Assembly (NCBI RefSeq): GCF_013386825.1
Contig: NZ_JACARC010000013.1
Span: 28,381 to 92,380 of the forward strand
Length of the DNA: 64,000 bases
Direction: 5' to 3'
From: Pseudomonas sp. IPO3778
GTDB lineage: Bacteria > Pseudomonadota > Gammaproteobacteria > Pseudomonadales > Pseudomonadaceae
This document shows positions 56,165-64,000 of the stretch, one piece after another (position 1 is the first letter of the stretch; every line of letters begins with the position of its first letter). The translations under genes were made by a program, and so were the position numbers. Under the pieces are notes generated by a model that was not told the origin of the DNA, did not search any database, and was given only the letters and a program-made list of their open reading frames with translations.

Positions 56165-58182
56165 CTTTGTGCGATCAAGGTCAGGCGGCTCTTCACGACT
56201 TTTTGCAGCAGCTGCGCCAATGCTTCGGTGGAGTAGGGCTTTTGCAGCAAGACGAAACGGCTGGCTTCTTCCTGTGCAATACGTGCGTATTCGTCGTTGT
56301 AGCCGGTGGTGAGCACCACCGGCAGCCACGGGTAGAGGGCTTCGATGGCATCCAGCAGCTCCAGGCCACTCATGCCGGGCATGGAGATGTCGGAGAACAC
56401 CACCTGGAAGCTTTCCGGGTTGGGGGCGAGCGCTTCCAGCGCACTTTGGGCATCCGGCACCCACAGCACATGAAAGCCCATTTGCTCCAGGGTTTGCGAG
56501 GTGTAATGACCGACATCGGTGTTGTCCTCCACCATCAACACACCCAGGTTTGAGACGATGGGCGAAGCGCTGATTGATTGAGGTGCCGGCATTGCGCTTG
56601 GCTCGACCTTGGGCAGGTACAAGGTGAATTGGCTGCCTTTGCCGCACTCGCTCTGTACCAGGATCTCACCGCCTGATTGCTTGGCGAAACCGTACACCTG
56701 AGACAAGCCCAACCCGGTGCCCTGGCCGATGCCCTTGGTGGTGTAGAAGGGCTCGAAGATCGCGTCGAGTTTTTCCGGCGGGATACCTGAGCCTGTGTCG
56801 GCCAGTTCGATGGTCACGTAATCGGCAACGCGCACCGGGTGGGCGCGCACCGAGGGCAGCCAGTTGGCCGTTGACACGCTAATCGTCAAATGACCATTAC
56901 CGGCCATGGCATCCCGGGCGTTGACCACCATATTGACCAGCGCGGTGTCGAACTGGCTCTCATCGGCATTAATAAAGCAGGCATCGTCGGGCACCTGGAT
57001 GCTCACCTTGACCCGCGAACCGGTCAGGCTGTCCATCATCTCGCCCACCCGCAGCACACTTTCGCCGACGTTGAACACCTCGGGTCGCAAGGCCTGGCGG
57101 CGGGCGAAGGTCAGCAGTTGTGCGGTCAGGCGCGCCGCGCGGTCGACGGTGCTGGCGATGGCTTCCACGTATTTGATGCGTCGCGCTTCGCTCAAGGCGG
57201 GGGGCTTGAGCAAGTCGGCACAGGACTTGATCACCGTCAGCAGGTTATTGAAGTCGTGTGCGACACCGCCGGTGAGTTGGCCGATGGCTTCCAGTTTCTG
57301 CGATTGGCGCCGGGCATCTTCTGACAGGCGCAGGGCTTCCTTGGCTTCTTCCTCGGCCTGGATGTCGCGGCCTACGGCGTGGATGTAGTCGCTGTCGGGC
57401 ACGGCTGTCCAGGCGATCATGCGGTAGCTGCCGTCCTGGTGGCGGTAACGGTTCTTGAAGTTGGGGAAGTTCTTGCCATCCCCCAGGCGGCTGACCGCCG
57501 ATGACGAGACGGCCAGGTCGTCGGGGTGCACCAGCGCCAGCAATTGGCTGCCCACCAGGTCGCTTTCGGTGTGGCCGAGCATGCGCGTCCAGGCCGGGTT
57601 CACCGCAGAGATCACACCGTCGAGTTGCGCCACCAGCATCAGGTCGGGCGACAGGCGCCAGATACGGTCGCGGTCACGGGTGCGTTCGATCACCCGCTGC
57701 TCCAGGGAATCGTTGAGTTTTCGCAGGGATTCTTCGGCTTCGCGCAGGGGCGTGATGTCCCGGGAGACGCAGAGAATTTTCTCCGGTCGGCCGTCACTGC
57801 CCATGATCGGGCTGACATTTACATGCCACCATTTCAGGTTGCCGGCCAACGTATTGGCGGCGCCGACAAAGCTGGCGCTGCGACCGTCCCGGGCAGCCTG
57901 CACGGCGGCCTTGGCGTCGACATTGCCCTGGTCTTGCCAGAAGTCAGGCCAGGGGCAGCCGCGAATTGCGTTGAAGTCGCTGACTTCCATGATCTGCTTG
58001 CCGCCCTCACTCATGTAGGTCAGGCGTGCATCGAGGTCCAGCACCTTGATGCAGTCGTTGATGCTGGCAAGTACGCGCTCGGTGAAAGCGTCGCTGTGGT
58101 TCAAGCCTGCGGCGGACAAATCGCTGGCGCCCGATGCGGGTGGGGTATTTGGCCCGGAACCCTTCCCGACATTGCTATTCAT
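56161..58182 (-). CDS. Soluble hybrid histidine kinase (PAS-PAS-HisKA-HATPase-receiver)
   Basis: A 673-residue kinase with no transmembrane helix. Two PAS domains (about 33-145 and 172-275) precede HisKA with His309 in GGVAHDFNNLLTVI, HATPase with NARDAMAG, ADTGSGIPPE and GTGLGLSQVYGFAKQSGG, and a C-terminal receiver (about 545-670) with phospho-acceptor Asp598 in VVFSDISMPGMSG. The AHDFNNLL box is typical of PAS hybrid kinases that sense cytoplasmic signals such as redox, light or small ligands; there is no LOV or heme signature I can be sure of. There is no output domain and no neighbouring response regulator or Hpt protein. Confidence 0.9.
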   Translation of the reverse strand: MNSNVGKGSGPNTPPASGASDLSAAGLNHSDAFTERVLASINDCIKVLDLDARLTYMSEGGKQIMEVSDFNAIRGCPWPDFWQDQGNVDAKAAVQAARDGRSASFVGAANTLAGNLKWWHVNVSPIMGSDGRPEKILCVSRDITPLREAEESLRKLNDSLEQRVIERTRDRDRIWRLSPDLMLVAQLDGVISAVNPAWTRMLGHTESDLVGSQLLALVHPDDLAVSSSAVSRLGDGKNFPNFKNRYRHQDGSYRMIAWTAVPDSDYIHAVGRDIQAEEEAKEALRLSEDARRQSQKLEAIGQLTGGVAHDFNNLLTVIKSCADLLKPPALSEARRIKYVEAIASTVDRAARLTAQLLTFARRQALRPEVFNVGESVLRVGEMMDSLTGSRVKVSIQVPDDACFINADESQFDTALVNMVVNARDAMAGNGHLTISVSTANWLPSVRAHPVRVADYVTIELADTGSGIPPEKLDAIFEPFYTTKGIGQGTGLGLSQVYGFAKQSGGEILVQSECGKGSQFTLYLPKVEPSAMPAPQSISASPIVSNLGVLMVEDNTDVGHYTSQTLEQMGFHVLWVPDAQSALEALAPNPESFQVVFSDISMPGMSGLELLDAIEALYPWLPVVLTTGYNDEYARIAQEEASRFVLLQKPYSTEALAQLLQKVVKSRLTLIAQS

Positions 58183-58255
58183 TTGAGTGCGGCCGCGCGT
58201 GTTAAATGGCCTTAATCATGTCATTTCGACACCTATACCACCAGCGACTTGATGC

Positions 58256-58876
58256 TTATTCCACGGGCGTGCCGCCTTGCTGGATGAAGTACTGGCAAAT
58301 CAGCCGATCTTCCCGCAGGCAATGCTCGCTGGCAGGAAAACCCGTGGCCTCGGAAAAGAACCCGGCCATGGCCCGGCATACGCACTGTTCGTCGCGCACC
58401 ACACTGCCCACCGGGCAGGTGAAATTACGCACCATCACGCCGCCCTCCTGAACCACCGCCTCGGTGCTGGCGCCCAGGGCATCGGCGGCGGCCATGGCGG
58501 CACGCAGGCCGCTGTCGAAGTCTTTCGGGTGGTCCAGGCCGGCGCTTTGTGCCAATTGGCGGCCGGTCTGCTCCAGCACGTCGCCCAACTCATCGGCGGC
58601 GTAGCGGTCCTTGAGCACGGTGAGCAGGTGGGTCAGCAAGATCTGATAGGCCGTCGACGTAACGTCTTCACTGCCGGGCGCCGCTTCGAACACCACCGGC
58701 GGTTTGCCCACGGTGTTGGGCGGGCGGATCTTGCTGCGCCGCACCAGGCCTTCGGATTCCAGCTGCTTGAGCTGCACGATGATCGCGTTGCGGGTGACGG
58801 CCAGGTGCTCGCACAACTGCACCACGGTCAGTGGCTCGCGTTGCAGCAGGTTGAGGATATCGCTTTTGGTGCTCAC
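58256..58876 (-). CDS. Winged-helix regulator with SufR-like cysteine cluster
   Basis: A 206-residue regulator. Residues 1-65 are a winged HTH (SDILNLLQREPLTVVQLCEH, then TRNAIIVQLKQLESEGLVRR). The C-terminal half carries Cys154, Cys165, Cys167, Cys186 and Cys194, in the arrangement CPVGSVVRDEQCVC ... HCLREDRLICQYFI. That resembles the iron-sulfur ligand region of SufR-type repressors, so cluster-based redox sensing is a reasonable inference. The start is GTG at 58876, without a clear ribosome site. It is divergent from the catalase-related peroxidase, with two strong palindromes in the 153-base gap, so it probably represses or activates that gene and itself. Confidence 0.78.
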   Translation of the reverse strand: MSTKSDILNLLQREPLTVVQLCEHLAVTRNAIIVQLKQLESEGLVRRSKIRPPNTVGKPPVVFEAAPGSEDVTSTAYQILLTHLLTVLKDRYAADELGDVLEQTGRQLAQSAGLDHPKDFDSGLRAAMAAADALGASTEAVVQEGGVMVRNFTCPVGSVVRDEQCVCRAMAGFFSEATGFPASEHCLREDRLICQYFIQQGGTPVE

Positions 58877-58923
58877 GGCAGGTTGGGTTCACTGGCTGGT
58901 TTGAGGGGCGAGTATACCGTCAA

Positions 58924-58938
58924 CCGTTTTGAAAACGG
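58924..58938. promoter_or_regulatory. Perfect palindrome in the regulator / peroxidase gap
   Basis: CCGTTTTGAAAACGG is a perfect 7-1-7 dyad, 47 bases upstream of the regulator start. It is a likely operator. Confidence 0.65.
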
Positions 58939-58945
58939 GATAAAA

Positions 58946-58980
58946 ACAATAATGACAAAAGTTATTGTCGTAATTGTTTT
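58946..58980. promoter_or_regulatory. Nested AT-rich inverted repeats, probable operator over the peroxidase promoter
   Basis: ACAATAA (58946) pairs with TTATTGT (58962-58968) across 9 bases, and AAAACAAT (58943-58950) also matches AATTGTTTT (58972-58980). The overlapping symmetric half-sites ACAAT/ATTGT suggest cooperative dimer binding 50-85 bases before the peroxidase start. Confidence 0.6.
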
Positions 58981-59029
58981 TTGTCGATTAGAATCTGCCG
59001 GGATCACCCACCACCCTGCAGGGCGCACC

Positions 59030-60022
59030 ATGAAAAACCCCACTCATTTACTGTTGGCAGTACCTTTTGCACTGGCCTTGATTGCCAGTGCCGCGGCGCA
59101 AGACGCACCGGCCCAGGCATCCACCCCGACCCAACTGGTCGACGCCCTCAACGGCGTGTTCGGCCAACACCCCGGTGCGCGCGCCGTGCACGCCAAGGGT
59201 GTGGTGCTGGAAGGGCAGTTCACCCCGAGCCCGTCGGCGGCCGCGATTACCAAGGCGGTGCATTTGCAGGCGAGTGCCGTGCCGGTGACGGTGCGCTTTT
59301 CCAACTTCGCCGGGATCCCGGATATTCCCGACAACCACGCCCTGGCCAGCCCACGTGGCCTGGCGATCCGCTTCGCGCTGCCCGGCGGCGGTTCCACCGA
59401 CATCGTTGCCCATTCGTTCAACGGCTTCCCGTCGCCCACCGCGGATGACTTTCGCGACTTGCTGATCGCCCTTGGCACCAGTGGCCCGGACGCGCCCAAG
59501 CCCACGCCGCTGGACGGCTACCTCGCCAGCCATCCGGTGGCCAAGGCGTTCCTCACGGCCCCCAAGCCGGCGCCGGAAAGTTTCGCCTCGCTGCCCTACT
59601 ATGGAGTGAACACCTTCAGGTTCATCAACGAGGCGGGCAAGGTGACGTTCGGTCGTTACCAATTCCTGCCGGTCAGCGGCGCCCATTACCTGACTGATGC
59701 GCAGGCCGCCAAGGCGCAACCGGACTACCTGAGCCAGGAAATCCAGCAGCGCATCGCCAAGGCTCCGGTACGTTTCAAACTGGTGGTGCAGGTGGCCGAG
59801 CCCGGCGACAAGCTGGACGACCCGTCCATCGCCTGGCCGAACAGCCGCCCCGTGGTTGAACTGGGCACCGTCGACATCACCCGCGCGGTGGCCGATAACG
59901 TGGCCGCGCAGAAAGGCCTGATGTTCCTGCCCAACAACGTTCCGGCAGGCATCGAGCCGCAAGACCCGATGATCAACGCACGGTCGGCCGCCTACCCGGT
60001 GTCCTTCGGGCGTCGGCAGTAA
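59030..60022 (+). CDS. Periplasmic catalase-related peroxidase (SrpA type)
   Basis: A 330-residue heme protein of the short catalase-family peroxidase group. The signal peptide runs to about 23 (ALIASAAA), so it is periplasmic. The distal His is His54 in RAVHAKG; VTVRFSNFAGIPDIPDNH and SPRGLAIRFALPGG are the family core; the proximal heme-ligand motif R-x-x-x-Y is Arg318-Tyr322 near the C terminus. These proteins have low catalase but peroxidase activity, so a role against peroxide in the envelope is expected. The ATG at 59030 fits the signal peptide; a much longer reading runs through the divergent regulator. The cysteine-rich regulator is its neighbour. Confidence 0.88.
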   Translation: MKNPTHLLLAVPFALALIASAAAQDAPAQASTPTQLVDALNGVFGQHPGARAVHAKGVVLEGQFTPSPSAAAITKAVHLQASAVPVTVRFSNFAGIPDIPDNHALASPRGLAIRFALPGGGSTDIVAHSFNGFPSPTADDFRDLLIALGTSGPDAPKPTPLDGYLASHPVAKAFLTAPKPAPESFASLPYYGVNTFRFINEAGKVTFGRYQFLPVSGAHYLTDAQAAKAQPDYLSQEIQQRIAKAPVRFKLVVQVAEPGDKLDDPSIAWPNSRPVVELGTVDITRAVADNVAAQKGLMFLPNNVPAGIEPQDPMINARSAAYPVSFGRRQ

Positions 60023-60048
60023 ACGATCAATAACAAGAGGAAACCCTG

Positions 60049-60279
60049 ATGAGCCTGATACCGAACAACTCGCTGATTACCGAAACCCCTGAAGACGGGC
60101 GCCAACTGGCGATCAAGATGGCCCGCCTGGTGATCAAGGCCACCCAGCCGGATGAAGAGGTTCGCACTCGGCTGCGTGATGTGTACGCCAACGACGCGGC
60201 GATGCTGATCAGCATCGGCCAGGTGGTGGCGACGGAGTTTGCGACCATCGCAGCGGCCAACAAATACTGGGTTCGCTGA
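60049..60279 (+). CDS. Small hypothetical protein downstream of the peroxidase
   Basis: A 76-residue protein with no signal peptide or Cys. It is mostly helical (EDGRQLAIKMARLVIKATQP, then DEEVRTRLRDVYANDAAMLI). An AGAGGAAA ribosome site lies 6-8 bases before the ATG, and it begins 26 bases after the peroxidase stop, so it is probably cotranscribed. I do not recognise the family. A stable hairpin follows. Confidence 0.68.
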   Translation: MSLIPNNSLITETPEDGRQLAIKMARLVIKATQPDEEVRTRLRDVYANDAAMLISIGQVVATEFATIAAANKYWVR

Positions 60280-60285
60280 CGATAA

Positions 60286-60315
60286 TGAAGGTGCAGCCAG
60301 CGGGCTGCACCTTCA
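60286..60315 (+). terminator. Hairpin after the peroxidase operon
   Basis: A perfect 13-base stem (TGAAGGTGCAGCC with its complement) and a 4-base loop, but followed by TGAAAACCC rather than T. Terminator or 3'-end stabiliser. Confidence 0.6.
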
Positions 60316-60491
60316 TGAAAACCCATCAGTCACATTCGGGTTTCAAGGTCTGAACAAGTACCGTAAAAACCACCGAAGTCTTTGAAATCAGTAAGATTGT
60401 CGGACAATTTTCAGCATGAAAAACTCTTCATAATTTGCCCGCTCGAACATTGGTAGCTTCCCCGGGCTGCCCAATAATTCGAGTTCTAATA

Positions 60492-61778
60492 ATGAATAAA
60501 AAACTCTTCAAGAGCGCTTTGGCGCTGTCGATTTCCCTTGCCTCCACCTCCCTGTTCGCCGCTGGTTTCGCCCTCGATGAGCAAAGCATCAGTTCAATGG
60601 GCACCGGTTTCGCCGGGCGTTCCTCTTCTGCCGAGGACGCCAGCACGGTGTACGGCAACCCGGCCGGTATGGCCCGCATCAAACACAATGAAGTGAGCGT
60701 CGGGGCAACCTACATCGATGCCAGTTCGAACATCAAGAATGCCAGCTCCTCGCAATTTGGTGCCAACAACCCGGGCACCGACAAGGGCGACATGGTGCCG
60801 GGCATCTCGGTGCCGATGGGCTACCTGGTGACGCCGATTGATGAACACTGGACCTTTGGCCTGGGTGTCTACGCGCCGTTCGGTCTCGAAACCGACTATG
60901 AAAGCGCCTTCCAGGGCAACGGCTTTGGCAGCAAAAGCGTGATCAAGGTTGTCACCGTCCAGCCAACCGTCAGCTATGCCTTCAACGACAAGGTCTCGGT
61001 GGGTTTCGGGCCGACCTTCAACCGTATCTCGGGTGAGCTGGACTCCAACGTGCCCCTCGGTGGTGGCGCCGGTGAACAGGTCAAGATCAAGGGTAACGAC
61101 ACGTCGACCGGTTTTAACGCCGGTATCCTGGTGCAACCGCTGGAAAGCACGCGCATCGGTCTGACCTACCATTCGCAAGTGGTCTACCACCTGACCGGCA
61201 AGACCGATGCTTCCGGCCTGGTGTCCGACGCCTTTGATGGCGGCCCGCAACGCTATGACGCCAGCCTGAATGTGACCACACCATCGTCGGTGGATTTCTC
61301 GGTGACCCATCAGTTGAATGACGACTGGACCTTGTACCTGGGCAGCACCTACACCCGCTGGAGCCAGTTGAAGAAAATCACCGTCAACAACGAAGGTGTG
61401 TCGGACCTGGCGGCCCAGTTCGGCGGTTTGAACTCGATCACCGAACAGCAAAACTGGCATGACACCTGGTCCCACGCCATTGGCGCGTCGTATCGGGTCA
61501 ACAAGCAGTTGGTGCTGCGTACGGGGTTCTCGGTGGACCAGACGCCGACCAACAACACCGACCGCTCCGTGCGTATTCCAACGGGTGACCGCACCATATT
61601 CAGCCTCGGTGCCGGTTGGACGCCAATCGAAAACGTGACCTTTGACGTGGCCTATTCCTACCTCAAGGAAGAGCCGATCAAGGTCCGCCAGAGCCAGCCA
61701 GCTCTGGGCCTGACCTACGACGCCAAGTATGAAAACAGCGCCAGCGGGTTTGGTGGCTCGGTGACTTACCGCTTCTGA
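60492..61778 (+). CDS. FadL/OmpP1-family outer-membrane transporter
   Basis: A 428-residue beta-barrel of the FadL family, which takes up long-chain fatty acids or other hydrophobic molecules. The signal peptide is MNKKLFKSALALSISLASTS plus LFA (1-23). The mature N terminus AGFALDEQSISSMGTGFAGR forms the plug, and EDASTVYGNPAGMARI is the family NPA-type motif. It ends in the aromatic SGFGGSVTYRF. An in-frame start 57 bases upstream is rejected because it would hide the signal peptide. The substrate is unknown; Pseudomonas carries several paralogues. Confidence 0.9.
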   Translation: MNKKLFKSALALSISLASTSLFAAGFALDEQSISSMGTGFAGRSSSAEDASTVYGNPAGMARIKHNEVSVGATYIDASSNIKNASSSQFGANNPGTDKGDMVPGISVPMGYLVTPIDEHWTFGLGVYAPFGLETDYESAFQGNGFGSKSVIKVVTVQPTVSYAFNDKVSVGFGPTFNRISGELDSNVPLGGGAGEQVKIKGNDTSTGFNAGILVQPLESTRIGLTYHSQVVYHLTGKTDASGLVSDAFDGGPQRYDASLNVTTPSSVDFSVTHQLNDDWTLYLGSTYTRWSQLKKITVNNEGVSDLAAQFGGLNSITEQQNWHDTWSHAIGASYRVNKQLVLRTGFSVDQTPTNNTDRSVRIPTGDRTIFSLGAGWTPIENVTFDVAYSYLKEEPIKVRQSQPALGLTYDAKYENSASGFGGSVTYRF

Positions 61779-61792
61779 TGCACTGAAAGAGC

Positions 61793-61825
61793 GCAAAGAG
61801 TCATTATTGTGGAGTGGCTCTTTGC
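61793..61825 (+). terminator. Weak hairpin after the FadL gene
   Basis: GCAAAGAG pairs with CTCTTTGC around a 17-base loop, 14 bases after the stop. There is no extended T tract beyond the stem. Confidence 0.45.
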
Positions 61826-61857
61826 TATCAACTGTATCGGTCCTGCTACCAAACCCT

Positions 61858-61900
61858 CCCTGTCTTGGTTCGATTAAGAGCCATCCAGCTCAAGACAGGG
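61858..61900. repeat. Perfect 10-base inverted repeat before the pseudogene
   Basis: CCCTGTCTTG (61858-61867) and CAAGACAGGG (61891-61900) are exact complements with a 23-base spacer. The right arm overlaps the only purine-rich ribosome-site-like sequence (ACAGGGA) before the ATG at 61907. Confidence 0.7.
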
Positions 61901-61906
61901 ATCGTC

Positions 61907-62544
61907 ATGACTACGCTTTCGCCCATCAGCTCCGCCATCGCCCTTATCAATCGACCCACCGTTGCGCCGCCCGCCACGCTGACGCCAGAAACGGATGCCT
62001 AGGCTGTGCGCGCTTCCTCGGTGGTCAGCCTCGGCAATGTCGCGGTGGATGTTCAAGCCGAGACGTATTCCCGCAACGGCCAATTGCCCGGCCATGGACC
62101 GATCAACGCCTGGGAACGTGACGGCCTGGATGCGGTGACCAAAGCGATCAACACGAATTTCTATGCACTGCCCAGAGCCACGGGGATCAGCGGCTTGGGC
62201 ACGACCCTGATCGAACAATTCTCCAAGGAGGGGGCCGACATTTTGACACGGCCAGCAGCTCGGCGAAGATCACCTATAAGGACGGCTTCCTGACCAACGC
62301 CGCCGTGGACCAAAACGCCAGCCAGAACACCCGTACCCAGCGCTATGAAATGGGTTCATTGATTAAAGACACTGTGGTGCCGAACCAGGCCAGCAGCCAT
62401 CGCGACTACCTGGTGTTGCTGGAGTATGCGGCGCGGGAAGGCAAGAAGGCCCAGGGCGCCGATGAGACCATCCTTAAGGATGCGTTGGCGAACATGCATC
62501 AGGGTGTGTTGCTGCAAGACGATCCTAGCGCTTTGCCCTGCTAA
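61907..62544 (+). pseudogene. Decayed gene of unknown function (nonsense codon plus frameshift)
   Basis: From ATG 61907 the frame reads MTTLSPISSAIALINRPTVA... and meets TAG at 62000-62002. The same frame then continues with sensible protein (VVSLGNVAVDVQAETYSRNG, TNFYALPRATGISGLGTTLI) to about 62240. After the T run at 62241-62244 the protein-like sequence continues in another frame (FDTASSSAKITYKDGFLTNA, DTVVPNQASSHRDYLVLLEYAAREG) to TAA at 62544. One added T restores the reading; without both lesions it would encode about 212 residues. I recognise no family. A strong terminator follows, as expected of a once-functional gene. Confidence 0.7.
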
Positions 62545-62554
62545 ACCGGTCGAG

Positions 62555-62593
62555 ATGAAAAAGGGAAACCCGGGCGTGGTTTCCCTTTTTCAT
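62555..62593 (+). terminator. Strong hairpin terminator after the pseudogene
   Basis: A 16-base stem (ATGAAAAAGGGAAACC with its complement) with a CGGGCGT loop and a T run inside the 3' arm. Confidence 0.8.
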
Positions 62594-62762
62594 GCCCTGG
62601 TGAATCCCAGATTAGGCTTTTGAATCCATTCGATATTCTGTAGCCTTGCGCAGCTTCACCGTGCTTGATGAACACAATCACTTCGTCCGGCGGCGCCCGA
62701 AGGGCTCCAGAGCCGGTGGTACACTCGACTTTCGCGCAACTGCGCCTGCAGGTCTTGCGAAC

Positions 62763-63821
62763 ATGACCCAAATTTCCGAACGCCTTCTGGTCCAAGCCCA
62801 CCTCGACGCCAAGCAGCCCAAAGTGCTGAGCGCTGAAGAAGAGGCGGGCTACCGTACTGCCATCGCCGCCGAGCTCAAGGCTCAAGACGCGGTGTTGGTG
62901 GCGCACTTCTACTGCGACCCGGTGATTCAGGCCCTGGCCGAAGAAACCGGTGGCTGTGTGTCCGACTCCCTGGAAATGGCCCGCTTCGGCGCGGCGCACC
63001 CGGCCAAGACCGTATTGGTGGCGGGCGTGCGCTTCATGGGCGAAACGGCCAAGATCCTCACCCCTGAAAAACGCATCCTGATGCCGACCCTGGAAGCGAC
63101 GTGCTCCCTGGACCTTGGCTGCCCGGTGGATGAGTTTTCGGCGTTCTGTGATCAGCATCCCGAGCGCACGGTGGTGGTGTATGCCAACACGTCGGCGGCG
63201 GTAAAAGCCCGGGCGGACTGGGTGGTGACGTCCAGTTGTGCGCTGGAGATCGTGGAAAGCCTGATGGATAACGGCGAGACCATTATCTGGGGGCCGGACA
63301 AGCACCTCGGTACTTACATCCAGCGTCAGACCGGCGCCGACATGCTGCTGTGGGACGGTGCGTGCATCGTTCACGAAGAGTTCAAGTCCAAGCAACTGGA
63401 AGACATGAAGGCGCTGTACCCGGACGCAGCGATCCTGGTGCACCCGGAGTCGCCGACGTCGGTGATCGAGTTGGCGGATGCGGTGGGGTCGACCAGTCAG
63501 TTGATTGCGGCGGCGCAGCGGTTGCCGAACAAGACGTTCATTGTGGCGACCGACCGCGGGATCTTCTACAAGATGCAGCAGTTGTGCCCGGACAAGGTGT
63601 TTGTCGAGGCGCCGACGGCGGGGAATGGGGCTGCGTGTCGTAGTTGTGCGCATTGCCCGTGGATGGCGATGAATACCCTGGAGCGTACGCTGCAGTGTTT
63701 GCGTGAGGGGAGTAATGAGATTTTTGTTGAGCCTTCGGTGATTCCGCAGGCTGTTAGACCGCTGAAGCGGATGCTGGATTTTACTCAGGCTGCGCGGTTG
63801 AGGTTGGCTGGGAACGCTTGA
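62763..63821 (+). CDS. nadA: Quinolinate synthase
   Basis: Condenses iminoaspartate with dihydroxyacetone phosphate to quinolinate in NAD synthesis, using a 4Fe-4S cluster. The 352-residue protein has [20 protein letters not shown] at 44-63, [11 protein letters not shown] with Cys114, [13 protein letters not shown] with the second Cys, and [13 protein letters not shown] with the third ligand in the CxxCxxC stretch. The length is typical. I chose the ATG at 62763 over a start 117 bases upstream. Single gene here. Confidence 0.96.
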   Translation: MTQISERLLVQAHLDAKQPKVLSAEEEAGYRTAIAAELKAQDAVLVAHFYCDPVIQALAEETGGCVSDSLEMARFGAAHPAKTVLVAGVRFMGETAKILTPEKRILMPTLEATCSLDLGCPVDEFSAFCDQHPERTVVVYANTSAAVKARADWVVTSSCALEIVESLMDNGETIIWGPDKHLGTYIQRQTGADMLLWDGACIVHEEFKSKQLEDMKALYPDAAILVHPESPTSVIELADAVGSTSQLIAAAQRLPNKTFIVATDRGIFYKMQQLCPDKVFVEAPTAGNGAACRSCAHCPWMAMNTLERTLQCLREGSNEIFVEPSVIPQAVRPLKRMLDFTQAARLRLAGNA

Positions 63822-63830
63822 TCTTGTTTG

Positions 63831-64000
63831 TGTACATGTCCGTTGCTGCGGTAACGGCGGCTTTGGCTGTGTACATATCCGTTGCTGCGGTAACGGCGGC
63901 TTAGGGTTCCGCTCTTACAGCGGGTCACTTTTGGCAAACGCCCCAAAAGTAACCAAAAGGTCTTTGCCCCACCACTCGGTGCCTCGCCTAGGCTCGGCAT
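63831..64000. repeat. Dispersed Pseudomonas repeat with an internal tandem duplication, cut by the window edge
   Basis: Two 39-base tandem copies start at 63831 and 63870 (TGTACATGTCCGTTGCTGCG, and the same with TATCC) and differ by two or three bases. They are followed by a conserved-looking stretch (GCGGGTCACTTTTGGCAAAC, then CCCCAAAAGTAACCAAAAGG). From memory, this sequence recurs in intergenic regions of fluorescens-group genomes. The reverse reading is open for 71 codons, but this looks like repeat sequence rather than a gene. Confidence 0.65.

Overview
The window is GC-rich, gene-dense bacterial chromosome that reads as a fluorescens-group Pseudomonas. The evidence is an MvaT nucleoid protein, an OprD-family porin, the tolQRAB-oprL cluster beside queE/queC and tRNA-Lys, a PctA-like chemoreceptor next to purU and mvaT, and many dispersed inverted pairs of short palindromic repeats (REP/REPIN). 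From memory, the gene order matches several blocks of P. aeruginosa: fumarase to pctA, then secA to panE, then oprD to tRNA-Lys. I see no prophage, insertion sequence, CRISPR array or toxin-antitoxin module.

1-20000: class I fumarase (cut by the left edge), a 2Fe-2S/FAD reductase, an enoyl-CoA isomerase-like crotonase, pyruvate kinase, a TPR-like lipoprotein and a PilZ protein. A tightly overlapping leftward operon follows (RDD, SpoIIM, DUF4129, DUF4350, MoxR ATPase, DUF58), then exonuclease I, mvaT, purU, a chemoreceptor broken by a one-base frameshift, and a HerA/YjgR-type ATPase.

20000-31500: dciA and secA diverge; then argJ, a Nudix-ThiE-like fusion, a leftward panE / sensor kinase / cobalamin adenosyltransferase group, yajQ and an mscS-type channel.

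31500-49300: oprD-like porin, an 883-base gene-free region with dyads, HIT protein and slyX, a membrane-anchored cold-shock protein, dps, an RHH protein, fmdB-aspS, pmpR-ruvCAB, the ybgC-tolQRAB-pal-cpoB envelope cluster, queE-queC and tRNA-Lys(UUU).

49300-64000: a compact pstSCAB phosphate transporter without phoU, with a hairpin between pstS and pstC; a lipoprotein; lldD divergent from a LysR regulator; a soluble hybrid histidine kinase; a cysteine-rich winged-helix regulator divergent from a periplasmic catalase-related peroxidase with strong palindromes between them; a FadL-type porin; a doubly broken pseudogene; nadA; and a dispersed repeat at the right edge.

Most of the window is conserved core genome. 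The least-explained parts are the MoxR/DUF58/SpoIIM operon, the regulator-peroxidase pair with its palindromes, the degenerate ThiE domain fused to Nudix, the porin upstream region, and the two decayed genes.
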